DNA of 35,486 nt from Clostridiaceae bacterium (lineage in GTDB: Bacteria; Bacillota; Clostridia; Lachnospirales; Lachnospiraceae): positions 1 to 35,486 of the forward strand of contig QXWR01000048.1 of the NCBI GenBank assembly GCA_009911065.1, given 5' to 3'. Both the position numbers and the translations under genes were made by a program. Within the stretch, counting starts at the first letter, position 1. Every line of letters begins with the position of its first letter. Positions 16,485-24,623 of the stretch are shown one piece after another. The notes beneath the pieces are model-generated. The model was not told the origin of the DNA. It did not search any database and saw only the letters and a list, made by a program, of their open reading frames with translations.

Positions 16485-17480
16485 ATGGTAAAAGTGGCAG
16501 TAGATGCAATGGGCGGAGACAATGCGCCTGGTGAGATTGTGAAAGGCGTCGTGGATGCAGTGTCCCATCGTGCGGACATACAGGTGCTTTTGGTAGGCAA
16601 GGAGGATGCAGTGACAAAGGAGCTGTCCCGACACACCTACCCAAAGAAGCAGGTGCAGTTGATTCCTGCATCTGAGGTGATTGAGACGGACGAACCTCCG
16701 GTGAATGCCGTGCGCCGGAAAAAGGATTCTTCCATTGTAGTGGGCATGAATCTGGTGAAATCCGGGGAGGCGGATGCCTTTGTCTCAGCAGGAAGTTCAG
16801 GGGCGATTTTAGTAGGCGGCCAGGTGATTGTGGGAAGGTTAAAAGGCGTGGAGCGCCCGCCTTTTGGCGCTTTGATTCCCACGGAAAAGGGCGTGTCCCT
16901 TCTTTTGGACAGCGGAGCCAATGTGGACGCGCGGCCGTCTCATCTGGTGCAGTTTGCCCGTATGGGGTCCATTTATATGGAACACGTCATTGGCATTTCA
17001 AAGCCAAGAATCGGCATTGTCAATATTGGGGCAGAGGAGGAAAAGGGAAATGCACTGGTAAAGGATACGTTTCCTTTATTGAAGGAGTGTTCGGACATTC
17101 ATTTCACCGGCAGCATTGAAGCAAGGGAGATTCCCCATGGGGGAGCCGATGTGATTGTCTGCGAGGCATTTACTGGAAACGTGATTTTAAAACTTTATGA
17201 GGGAACCGGGGCAACGCTGATTTCCATGGTGAAAAAGGGGATGATGAGTACCCTGCGCAGCAAGCTGGGAGCATTGCTTGTGAAGCCTGCCTTAAAGGAA
17301 ACTTTGAAAGCTTTTGACGCATCCAGGTACGGCGGAGCGCCTCTTTTAGGGTTGAAGGGGCTGGTGGTAAAAACCCATGGCAGCGCCGGCGCCAGAGAGG
17401 TGAGCAATTCCATTATTCAGTGTGTAACCTTTAAGGAACAAAAGATTAATGAAAAGATTCAGGAAAGTCTGAAAGTGTAA
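16485..17480 (+). CDS. plsX: Phosphate acyltransferase PlsX
   Basis: The protein of 331 residues starts at the ATG at 16485 after GAGAGGAGAG; an ATG at 16455 would add ten unrelated residues. MVKVAVDAMGGDNAPGEIVK is the standard PlsX opening, followed by AFVSAGSSGAILVGG, RPPFGALIP, LLLDSGANVDARPSHLVQFA, NIGAEEEKGN and a C-terminal YGGAPLLGLKG. PlsX converts acyl-ACP to acyl-phosphate for glycerol-3-phosphate acylation by PlsY, the entry to membrane lipid synthesis. It is cytoplasmic and membrane-associated. Acyl carrier protein is encoded next, as in most Firmicutes. The rpmF gene that often precedes plsX is not here. Confidence 0.97.
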   Translation: MVKVAVDAMGGDNAPGEIVKGVVDAVSHRADIQVLLVGKEDAVTKELSRHTYPKKQVQLIPASEVIETDEPPVNAVRRKKDSSIVVGMNLVKSGEADAFVSAGSSGAILVGGQVIVGRLKGVERPPFGALIPTEKGVSLLLDSGANVDARPSHLVQFARMGSIYMEHVIGISKPRIGIVNIGAEEEKGNALVKDTFPLLKECSDIHFTGSIEAREIPHGGADVIVCEAFTGNVILKLYEGTGATLISMVKKGMMSTLRSKLGALLVKPALKETLKAFDASRYGGAPLLGLKGLVVKTHGSAGAREVSNSIIQCVTFKEQKINEKIQESLKV

Positions 17481-17538
17481 GAAAGATTCATGGAGCACAG
17501 TTTTTGGGATCGTTAAAAAATAAGGAGAGGAAATTGTT

Positions 17539-17769
17539 ATGGAATTTGAAAAATTGCAGAGCATTATAGGAGAGGTTTTAAATGTGGAAGCTGGGGATAT
17601 TACCATGGATACCACGTTTGTAGAAGATTTGGGAGCGGATTCTTTAGACATTTTCCAGATTGTTATGGGAATTGAGGAGGAGTTTGACATTGAGATTCCC
17701 ACAGATGCAGCAGAGCAGATTGTCACAGTGGGGGATGCAGTAGAGCAGATTAAAAATGCGTTGACTTGA
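17539..17769 (+). CDS. acpP: Acyl carrier protein
   Basis: The protein has 76 residues. Ser35 in FVEDLGADSLDIFQIVMGIE is the phosphopantetheine attachment site, and EEEFDIEIPTDAAEQIVTVG is the usual helix III/IV region. It carries the growing acyl chain for fatty acid synthesis and for PlsX. GGAGAGGAAA lies before the ATG, 58 bases after plsX. It is slightly unusual in having Ile rather than Thr or Val after DSLD, but all key positions are normal. Confidence 0.96.
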   Translation: MEFEKLQSIIGEVLNVEAGDITMDTTFVEDLGADSLDIFQIVMGIEEEFDIEIPTDAAEQIVTVGDAVEQIKNALT

Positions 17770-17833
17770 GGAACGGTTCCTTGAGACGAGGGAGGAAAGG
17801 GGCGCGTTCTAGTAACAGCTGCCTTTCCCTAGA

Positions 17834-17988
17834 ATGTGTCTGAAAATTGCTTTTCGTCCGATGCACGTCCCACTTTGCGGTATATTTGGGTTGCATTCAC
17901 TTAACGCAGCTCTCTGCGCCATGTTTCTTTGGCCCAAAACTCCCACAAAGGAGAACGCACATCGTACCGAACGCATTTTCAGACACGC
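17834..17988. repeat. Imperfect fold-back repeat (MITE-like) in the rnc leader
   Basis: GTGTCTGAAAATTGC (17836-17850) is mirrored by GCATTTTCAGACAC (17973-17986). Beyond these ends the two halves can be aligned inward for about 60 bases (CGATGCACGT against CGATGTGCGT, CTTTGCGG against CTTTGTGG, TTTGGG in both), so a transcript would form one long interrupted stem. A short open frame inside it (17834-18019) is a by-product. It fills most of the 246-base acpP-rnc gap. A half-copy of the end is found at 22270-22282. It may be a non-autonomous mobile repeat or an RNase III substrate. Confidence 0.7.
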
Positions 17989-18015
17989 TCTGGGATTTTT
18001 TGAAAGGAGGGTTTT

Positions 18016-18714
18016 ATGAATCGGGATTTAAGAGAACTTGAGAAGAAGATTCATTACCAGTTTAAAAACCGCAAACTTTTAAGACAGGCGATGCTGCACA
18101 GTTCTTTCGCCAATGAACATGGCGTGGACAAAAAAGACTGTAATGAGCGGCTGGAGTTTTTGGGAGATGCTGTGTTAGAGCTGATTTCCAGTGATTTTTT
18201 GTTTCATTCCTATCAGGAAAAGCCAGAGGGGGAACTGACGAAAATCCGGGCCAGCGTGGTGTGTGAACCTACCTTGGCATTCTGCGCTTCCGAACTGGAT
18301 CTTGGCGGCTATCTTCTCCTTGGCAGAGGGGAGGAGATCACCGGGGGAAGGCAAAGGGATTCGGTGGTATCCGATGCCATGGAAGCCCTCATTGGGGCAA
18401 TTTACCTGGATGGTGGTTTTGCTAGTGCAAAAGAGTTTGTTCATCAGTTTGTCCTAAACGATTTGGAACATAAGCAGCTCTTTTATGATAGCAAGACTAT
18501 CCTGCAGGAAATCGTACAGGGGATGGAAACGGAACAAGTATTGGAATATGAGATTTTAAAGGAAGCAGGGCCAGACCATCACAAAGTATTTGAGATTCGG
18601 GCCATGTTAAACGGCAGGGAGATCGGCAGAGGAGGAGGCAGAACCAAGAAGGCGGCGGAACAGGTGGCGGCATATCGGGGAATACTTAAGCTTAAGGAGC
18701 ATATATGTACTTAA
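18016..18714 (+). CDS. rnc: Ribonuclease III
   Basis: This protein of 232 residues has the RNase III signature NERLEFLGDAVLEL (43-56), supplying Glu44, Glu47 and Asp51, and SDAMEALIGAIYLDGG with Asp120 and Glu123 completing the metal site. The last 75 residues are a double-stranded-RNA-binding domain (YDSKTILQEIVQ to GRTKKAAEQVAAYRGILKLK). It processes rRNA precursors and cuts structured mRNAs. GAAAGGAGG precedes the ATG. Its 3' end overlaps the start of smc by ten bases, so the two are translationally coupled. The long hairpin in its leader could be an autoregulatory site. Confidence 0.97.
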   Translation: MNRDLRELEKKIHYQFKNRKLLRQAMLHSSFANEHGVDKKDCNERLEFLGDAVLELISSDFLFHSYQEKPEGELTKIRASVVCEPTLAFCASELDLGGYLLLGRGEEITGGRQRDSVVSDAMEALIGAIYLDGGFASAKEFVHQFVLNDLEHKQLFYDSKTILQEIVQGMETEQVLEYEILKEAGPDHHKVFEIRAMLNGREIGRGGGRTKKAAEQVAAYRGILKLKEHICT

Positions 18715-21700
18715 AGACCATAGAGATACAAGGTTTCAAATCCTTTGCCAACAAGATTACCTTTGAATTTCACAATGGGATTACAGGCATTGTGGGACCA
18801 AACGGCAGCGGTAAAAGTAATGTGGCGGATGCGGTCCGCTGGGTTCTTGGAGAACAGAGAATCCGGCAGTTAAGAGGCGCCAGTATGCAGGATGTAATTT
18901 TTGCCGGAACAGAGCTGCGAAAACCCCAGGGATTTGCCTATGTGGCCATTACTTTGGACAATTCGGATCATCAGCTTGCCATTGACTATGATGAGGTGAC
19001 GGTGGCCCGAAGACTGTACCGCTCCGGAGAAAGTGAGTACCGGATTAACGGAAGCGCCTGTCGGTTAAAGGATATTAACGAGCTGTTTTATGACACGGGA
19101 ATCGGAAAAGAAGGATATTCCATCATTGGTCAAGGCCAGATTGACAAGATTTTAAGCGGCAAGCCAGAAGACCGGCGGGAACTGTTTGATGAGGCGGCGG
19201 GAATTGTCAAATTTAAGCGGCGAAAAGCCATAGCCCAGAAAAAGCTGGAAGATGAAAAACAAAATCTGGTGCGTGTGGGAGACATTCTGGCAGAGCTGGA
19301 AAAGCAGGTGGGACCTTTGGCCCGTCAGTCAGAGGCAGCGAAAAAATATTTAAGCTTGAGAGAACAGCTGAAAATCTATGATGTGAATCTGTTTTTGATT
19401 GAGTCGGAGGAAATCCGCAGTCAGGTAAGGCAGGTGGAAGAAAGAAGCGCCATCGTATCAGGAGATATGGAAGAGGCGGCCCGTCAGTCAGAGGAGGAGA
19501 AGACTTCCTATGACCGTCTGGAACAAGAGTTAGAAAAGTTGCGGCAGGATATTTTGGAGAAACGGGAGCTTTTAAACCGGACTGAGATGGAAAAGGGCAG
19601 TTTCAAAGGCCAGATTGATGTGCTTTATGAGCAGATTAACACTGAACGGATGAATGCGGACCATATTCAGGCCCGAATCCAGGCCATTGAAAAAGAGCAG
19701 GAGGAGAAGAAAAGGCAGATTGCCGCATATGAGGCAGACAGCGCCGGAATGGGGGAAAATGCAAAAGAAAGCCAGGAAAAGCTAAAGGAGGCGGAAGAGA
19801 GGCTTTTAAAGGAAGATCAGAAAATTCAGCTTTTGGAGCAGCAGATGGAAGCTGGAAAGGCAAGAATCATTGACAGTCTGAATGAAAAGGCGTCTCTGAC
19901 CGCAAAAGAACAGCGGTATGAGGCTATGGCAGAACAAGTTCAAATGCGGCTTTTAGAGGTGCGCCAGAAGCTTTTGCGGTTTAAAAGCGACGAGTCGGTT
20001 CAGGATGAATTTCTTCAGGCAGAACAGGAAAAGTTAGATGCTTCCATAAAGCGGATGGAGGAGCTATTGGGCCTTCAGAATGAATGGGAGACAAAGATGG
20101 AAACCTGCAGTCAGGAGGTGGGCCGTCTGTCCCGGAATCTGAATGAGAGACAGCAGCAGTACCAGGCATCTGCGGCCAGACTGGATTCCCTTCGAAACCT
20201 GGCGGAGCGGTATGAAGGGTATGGAAACAGCATTCGCCGGGTGATGGAGGTACGGGACCGGGTTCATGGAATCCGGGGAGTGGTGGCAGATTTGATTACC
20301 ACCGAGAAACAGTATGAGACAGCCATTGAGACAGCCCTTGGAGGAAGCATTCAAAATGTGGTGACAGACACGGAACAGACGGCCAAGCAGCTGATTGAAT
20401 ATTTGAAAAAGAACAAATACGGCAGAGTGACGTTCCTTCCCTTAACCAGTATTGGCAAGCGGGATGGATTTGCCCAGTCGGATGCTTTGACAGAGCCAGG
20501 AGTCATTGGGCTTGCCAGCGATCTGGTAAAGGTGGAGTCTGAGTATCAGGTGTTGGCAAAATATCTTCTTGGGCGGGTGGTGGTGGCGGACACCATTGAC
20601 CACGCCATAGCACTGGCTAAAAAATACCATTATTCCCTTCGGATTGTCACTTTGGAGGGCGAACTTTTAAGCGCTGGCGGCTCCATGACAGGAGGAGCTT
20701 TTAAAAATTCCAGCAATCTTTTAGGGCGAAAAAGAGAGATTGAGGAGTTAGAGTCCATTTGTGAGAAAGCTTTGGTGCAGACGGAACGGATTCAGGAGGA
20801 GCTTTCTTTCAACGAGGGGATTTTAAGAGAAGCCAGAGAGGAACTGGAGAAGGTAAAGAAAGACCAGCACCAGGAATCGTTAAACCAAAATACCATTGAA
20901 ATCAATATGGGCCAGCTGAAGGATAAAAAAGAGGAAATCCGGGATTCTTTTCGAGATCTGGAACTGGAACACAGTCAGTTGGAAGGCCAGATTCGGGATA
21001 TTGAGACAAACCGTCAGAGACTTTTAAAGGAGTCCCAGGCTCTTTTGGCTCAAAACGAAGAGGTGAATCAAAAGCTGGAACGGTTGTCAGAGGAGATGGA
21101 GACAGCAAGAACCGCCAGAGAAGACATTGCCCATGAGACAGAAAAAATCCGTTTACAGGCGGCAGGTTTAAAGCAGCAGGTGGATTTTGTCATGGAAAAT
21201 ATTCGCCGTGTTCAGGAAGAGGGACGGCGTTTAGGGGAAGAGTTGAAAGGTCTTGTGGCTGGAACCGGTGATTCGGACCGGGTGATTGAGGGGAAAAAGC
21301 AGCAGATTCAGGATTTGGAAGCTCAGATTGAAACATTTACGATCCAGAAGGAGCAGCTTAGCAAAGAGCTTTTGATTTTGGAAAACGTCAGGGAAGAGCG
21401 GGGGAAACGTCAGAAGGAGATTTTTACCCGACGGGAGGAACTGGCAGAGCGCAGCAACCGGCTGGATAAGGATTTGTTCCGGCTTCAGAGCCAGAAGGAA
21501 AAACTGGAGGAAAAGCTGGAAGGCCAGATCAATTATATGTGGACTGAGTATGAGCTGACGTTTACCACAGCGACTTCCCTAAGGAATATGGAACTGATTG
21601 CTGTGGGAGAAATCAAAAACCGCATTGAGGAGCTGAAAAATGAAATCCGGGCTTTGGGAAATGTGAATGTGAATGCCATTGAAGATTACAAGGAGATTTC

Positions 21701-22265
21701 CGGGCGGTACGAGTTTATGAAATCTCAGCATGACGATTTGGTGGAGGCGGAAAAGACGCTTTTGCAGATTATTGAGGAACTGGATACTGGAATGCGGAGG
21801 CAGTTTCAGGAAAAGTTTGGGGAGATTTGCCGGGAGTTTGACCGGGTTTTTCAGGAGTTGTTTGGAGGAGGCCATGGAACCCTGGAACTGATGGAGGAGG
21901 AAGATATTTTGGAAGCTGGAATCCAGATTATCGCCCAGCCTCCAGGGAAAAAGCTTCAGAACATGATGCAGCTTTCTGGCGGCGAGAAAGCCCTGACTGC
22001 CATTTCCCTGCTGTTTGCCATCCAGAATTTAAAGCCGTCGCCTTTTTGTCTCCTGGATGAGATTGAGGCGGCCTTGGATGACTCCAATGTGGACCGGTTT
22101 GCAGGATATTTACATAAACTGATTAAAAATACCCAGTTTATTGTGATTACTCACCGGAGAGGAACCATGGTGGCTTCAGACCGGCTGTATGGAATTACCA
22201 TGCAGGAGAAGGGCGTGTCTGCGCTGGTGTCTGTCAATTTGATTGAAAATGAGTTGGAGGGGTAG
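18705..22265 (+). CDS. smc: Chromosome segregation ATPase SMC
   Basis: The protein has 1186 residues, full length for bacterial SMC. Walker A GPNGSGKSNV starts at residue 31, and QGQIDKILSGKPEDRRELFD and EEAAGI-like blocks follow near 145-160. Two long coiled-coil arms, rich in Glu, Gln and Lys, flank the hinge at about 510-680 (HGIRGVVADLI, GGSMTGGAFKN). The C-terminal head has the ABC signature LSGGEKALTAISLLFA near 1090 and Walker B PFCLLDEIEAALDD near 1115. With ScpA and ScpB (not in the window) it forms the condensin that organises and segregates the chromosome. The start overlaps rnc by ten bases. Confidence 0.98.
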   Translation: MYLKTIEIQGFKSFANKITFEFHNGITGIVGPNGSGKSNVADAVRWVLGEQRIRQLRGASMQDVIFAGTELRKPQGFAYVAITLDNSDHQLAIDYDEVTVARRLYRSGESEYRINGSACRLKDINELFYDTGIGKEGYSIIGQGQIDKILSGKPEDRRELFDEAAGIVKFKRRKAIAQKKLEDEKQNLVRVGDILAELEKQVGPLARQSEAAKKYLSLREQLKIYDVNLFLIESEEIRSQVRQVEERSAIVSGDMEEAARQSEEEKTSYDRLEQELEKLRQDILEKRELLNRTEMEKGSFKGQIDVLYEQINTERMNADHIQARIQAIEKEQEEKKRQIAAYEADSAGMGENAKESQEKLKEAEERLLKEDQKIQLLEQQMEAGKARIIDSLNEKASLTAKEQRYEAMAEQVQMRLLEVRQKLLRFKSDESVQDEFLQAEQEKLDASIKRMEELLGLQNEWETKMETCSQEVGRLSRNLNERQQQYQASAARLDSLRNLAERYEGYGNSIRRVMEVRDRVHGIRGVVADLITTEKQYETAIETALGGSIQNVVTDTEQTAKQLIEYLKKNKYGRVTFLPLTSIGKRDGFAQSDALTEPGVIGLASDLVKVESEYQVLAKYLLGRVVVADTIDHAIALAKKYHYSLRIVTLEGELLSAGGSMTGGAFKNSSNLLGRKREIEELESICEKALVQTERIQEELSFNEGILREAREELEKVKKDQHQESLNQNTIEINMGQLKDKKEEIRDSFRDLELEHSQLEGQIRDIETNRQRLLKESQALLAQNEEVNQKLERLSEEMETARTAREDIAHETEKIRLQAAGLKQQVDFVMENIRRVQEEGRRLGEELKGLVAGTGDSDRVIEGKKQQIQDLEAQIETFTIQKEQLSKELLILENVREERGKRQKEIFTRREELAERSNRLDKDLFRLQSQKEKLEEKLEGQINYMWTEYELTFTTATSLRNMELIAVGEIKNRIEELKNEIRALGNVNVNAIEDYKEISGRYEFMKSQHDDLVEAEKTLLQIIEELDTGMRRQFQEKFGEICREFDRVFQELFGGGHGTLELMEEEDILEAGIQIIAQPPGKKLQNMMQLSGGEKALTAISLLFAIQNLKPSPFCLLDEIEAALDDSNVDRFAGYLHKLIKNTQFIVITHRRGTMVASDRLYGITMQEKGVSALVSVNLIENELEG

Positions 22266-22269
22266 GGGA

Positions 22270-22282
22270 GCGTGTCTGAAAA
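22270..22282 (+). repeat. Half-copy of the fold-back repeat end
   Basis: GCGTGTCTGAAAA (22270-22282) is identical to the inverse of the right end of the element before rnc. It lies in the 92-base smc-ftsY gap. No matching inverted end is present, so it is a relic or a solo end. Confidence 0.5.
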
Positions 22283-22357
22283 CAGGCAGGGATAATGTAT
22301 CTCAAGGGATGTGGCAAAAGACGGGGATTGAAAATTTTTTAGATAAGGAGAATGGTG

Positions 22358-23287
22358 ATGGAAGAAAAAAAGAAGGGATTTTTCAGCCGTCTGGTGCAGG
22401 GATTGGCAAAGACAAGAGATAATATTGTGTCTGGCATGGATTCGATTTTCAGCGGATTTTCAGCGATTGACGAGGATTTTTATGAGGAGTTGGAAGAGAC
22501 GCTGATCATGGGAGATTTGGGCATTAAAACTACCATGTCCATTATGGAGGATTTAAGGAAGAAGGTGAAAGAGCAGCACATTAAAGAGCCGGGAGAGTGC
22601 AGGCAGCTGCTGATTGATTCCATAAAGAACCAGATGAATTTGGGGGAAAATGCTTATGAGTTTGAAAACCGGACTTCTGTGGTGCTGGTGATCGGCGTCA
22701 ATGGAGTGGGGAAGACTACTTCCGTGGGAAAGCTGGCCGGACTTTTAAAAGATGACGGGAAGAAGGTAATTTTGGGGGCAGCGGATACGTTCCGGGCGGC
22801 GGCCATTGAACAGCTGACTGAGTGGGCCAACCGGGCTGGTGTGGAGATTATTGCCCAGCAGGAGGGATCGGACCCGGCAGCCGTTATCTATGATGCAGTG
22901 GCAGCAGCCAAATCCCGAAAGGCAGATGTGCTGATTTGCGACACGGCAGGGCGGCTGCACAATAAGAAAAATCTCATGGAGGAGCTGAAAAAGATTAACC
23001 GGATTATTGATAAGGAGTTTCCGGGGGCTTACCGGGAGACCTTGGTGGTGTTGGACGGAACCACCGGCCAAAATGCGTTGTCTCAGGCAAGGCAGTTTAT
23101 GGAGGTGGCAGATATTACGGGGATTATTCTTACCAAGCTGGATGGAACGGCAAAGGGAGGAATTGCAGTGGCGATTCAGTCGGAATTGGGGATTCCGGTA
23201 AAGTATGTGGGGATTGGAGAACAGATTGAAGATTTGCAGAAGTTTCATTCAGAGGAGTTTGTGGAGGCATTGTTTCAGAGAAAGTAA
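22358..23287 (+). CDS. ftsY: Signal recognition particle receptor FtsY
   Basis: An ATG at 22352 lies one base after AAGGAG, too close to be used; the ATG at 22358 has seven-base spacing and gives MEEKKKGFFSRLVQGL, the normal opening. The 309-residue product has the short N-terminal membrane-targeting helix without the acidic A domain, as usual in Firmicutes. It then has the NG GTPase domain: GVNGVGKTT (113-121), DTFRAAAIEQL, DTAGRLHNKKNLMEEL and TKLDGTAKGG. It docks SRP-ribosome complexes at the membrane. In relatives ylxM and ffh often follow; here ilvA does. Confidence 0.97.
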   Translation: MEEKKKGFFSRLVQGLAKTRDNIVSGMDSIFSGFSAIDEDFYEELEETLIMGDLGIKTTMSIMEDLRKKVKEQHIKEPGECRQLLIDSIKNQMNLGENAYEFENRTSVVLVIGVNGVGKTTSVGKLAGLLKDDGKKVILGAADTFRAAAIEQLTEWANRAGVEIIAQQEGSDPAAVIYDAVAAAKSRKADVLICDTAGRLHNKKNLMEELKKINRIIDKEFPGAYRETLVVLDGTTGQNALSQARQFMEVADITGIILTKLDGTAKGGIAVAIQSELGIPVKYVGIGEQIEDLQKFHSEEFVEALFQRK

Positions 23288-23345
23288 GAAAAGACATATT
23301 CCCCTTTGTGGTGCAAAGCCAAGTGTCTTCTTACCCACAAAGGGG
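23284..23345 (+). other. Two interleaved inverted repeats before ilvA
   Basis: GTAAGAAAAGACA (23284-23296, overlapping the ftsY stop) can pair with TGTCTTCTTAC (23324-23334) with a two-base bulge. CCCCTTTGTGG (23301-23311) can pair perfectly with CCACAAAGGGG (23335-23345). The arms alternate, so they form either a pseudoknot or two competing stems. No T-run follows, which argues against a simple terminator. Confidence 0.6.
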
Positions 23346-23382
23346 AGGGAAGAGAAATGAAAAATAAGGGAGGATGTTGGAG

Positions 23383-24603
23383 ATGGATGAATTGATTTTA
23401 GAGAAGTTTGAGGAAGCTTCGGAGGTGGTGCAGAGGGTCACTCAGGAGACGAAGCTTCTGTACAGTGAATATTTTTCAGCTCAGACGGGAAACCGGGTGT
23501 ATTTTAAGCCGGAGAACATGCAGTATACAGGGGCTTATAAGGTTCGGGGAGCATTTTATAAAATCAGCACTTTGACCGTGGAGGAGAAGGAGAGAGGCCT
23601 GATTACGGCTTCTGCAGGAAACCATGCCCAGGGGGTGGCTTATGCGGCCAAGTTAGCGGGAATTAAGGCAGTGGTGGTAATGCCTACCACCACGCCTCTT
23701 ATTAAGATTAACCGCACAAAAAATTACGGGGCGGATGTGGTTTTGTTTGGAAATGATTTTGATGAGGCATGTCATCATGCAGAGGAGCTGGCCGGAGAAC
23801 ATGGTTACACCTTTGTCCATCCGTTTAATGATTTGGATGTGGCGGCAGGACAGGGAAGCATTGCCATGGAGATCATTAAGGAGCTTCCCACAGTGGATTA
23901 CATATTGGTTCCCGTTGGCGGCGGCGGCCTTTGCACTGGTGTTTCGGTTCTTGCCAAATTGTTAAATCCGAAGATTCGGGTGATTGCCGTGGAGCCTGCA
24001 GGAGCCAGCTGTCTGAAGGCTTCTATGGAGGCAGGAGAGGTGGTGACGCTTCCAGAGGTCAGCACCATTGCAGACGGCACAGCCGTTCACCGACCAGGGG
24101 ACAAGCTATTTCCTTATCTTCAGGAAAATGTGGATGGTGTGATTACCATTGAAGATTCTGAGCTGATTGTGGCATTTTTGGATATGGTGGAGAATCATAA
24201 GATGGTGGTGGAAAATTCCGGTCTTCTCACAGTGGCAGCTTTAAAGCACATGGATGTAAAGAAAAAGAAAATTGTGTCCATTTTAAGCGGTGGCAATATG
24301 GACGTGATAACCATGTCTTCTGTGGTTCAGCACGGGCTGATTCAAAGAGACCGTATTTTCACAGTTTCCGTGCTTTTGCCGGATAAACCAGGAGAACTGG
24401 CAAAGGTTTCGGCTCTGTTAGCAGAGGCCAAGGGAAATGTGATCAAGCTGGAACACAACCAGTTTATCAGCATCAACCGGAATGCAGCGGTGGAGCTTCG
24501 GATTACTTTGGAGGCAGAGGGAACCGTTCATAAAAATCAGATTGTTCAGGCCTTAAATGACGCAGGCTACCGTCCCAAGCTGGTGAAATCCAAAGGTATG
24601 TAG
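23383..24603 (+). CDS. ilvA: Threonine ammonia-lyase with C-terminal ACT domain
   Basis: An in-frame ATG at 23374 directly abuts the AGGGAGG site, so the ATG at 23383 (MDELILEKFEEASEVV) is preferred; the product has 406 residues. It is a fold-type II PLP enzyme with the Schiff-base lysine in MQYTGAYKVRGAFYK (Lys53), the SAGNHAQGVAYAAKLAGIKA block, and the phosphate-binding glycine loop VGGGGLCTG. The last 75 residues form an ACT domain (FTVSVLLPDKPGELAKVSAL). It deaminates threonine to 2-oxobutanoate, for isoleucine synthesis or catabolic use; the short single-ACT architecture is common in clostridia and does not separate IlvA from TdcB. It lies between ftsY and a ClC channel gene. Confidence 0.9.
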   Translation: MDELILEKFEEASEVVQRVTQETKLLYSEYFSAQTGNRVYFKPENMQYTGAYKVRGAFYKISTLTVEEKERGLITASAGNHAQGVAYAAKLAGIKAVVVMPTTTPLIKINRTKNYGADVVLFGNDFDEACHHAEELAGEHGYTFVHPFNDLDVAAGQGSIAMEIIKELPTVDYILVPVGGGGLCTGVSVLAKLLNPKIRVIAVEPAGASCLKASMEAGEVVTLPEVSTIADGTAVHRPGDKLFPYLQENVDGVITIEDSELIVAFLDMVENHKMVVENSGLLTVAALKHMDVKKKKIVSILSGGNMDVITMSSVVQHGLIQRDRIFTVSVLLPDKPGELAKVSALLAEAKGNVIKLEHNQFISINRNAAVELRITLEAEGTVHKNQIVQALNDAGYRPKLVKSKGM

Positions 24604-24623
24604 GGGAAAGCTGGGAGGCAGTT

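Noticed and set aside
17834..18019. 61-codon forward open frame before rnc
   Set aside because: It lies almost entirely inside the fold-back repeat, has no ribosome binding site and overlaps the rnc start. The frame is best explained by the repeat sequence.
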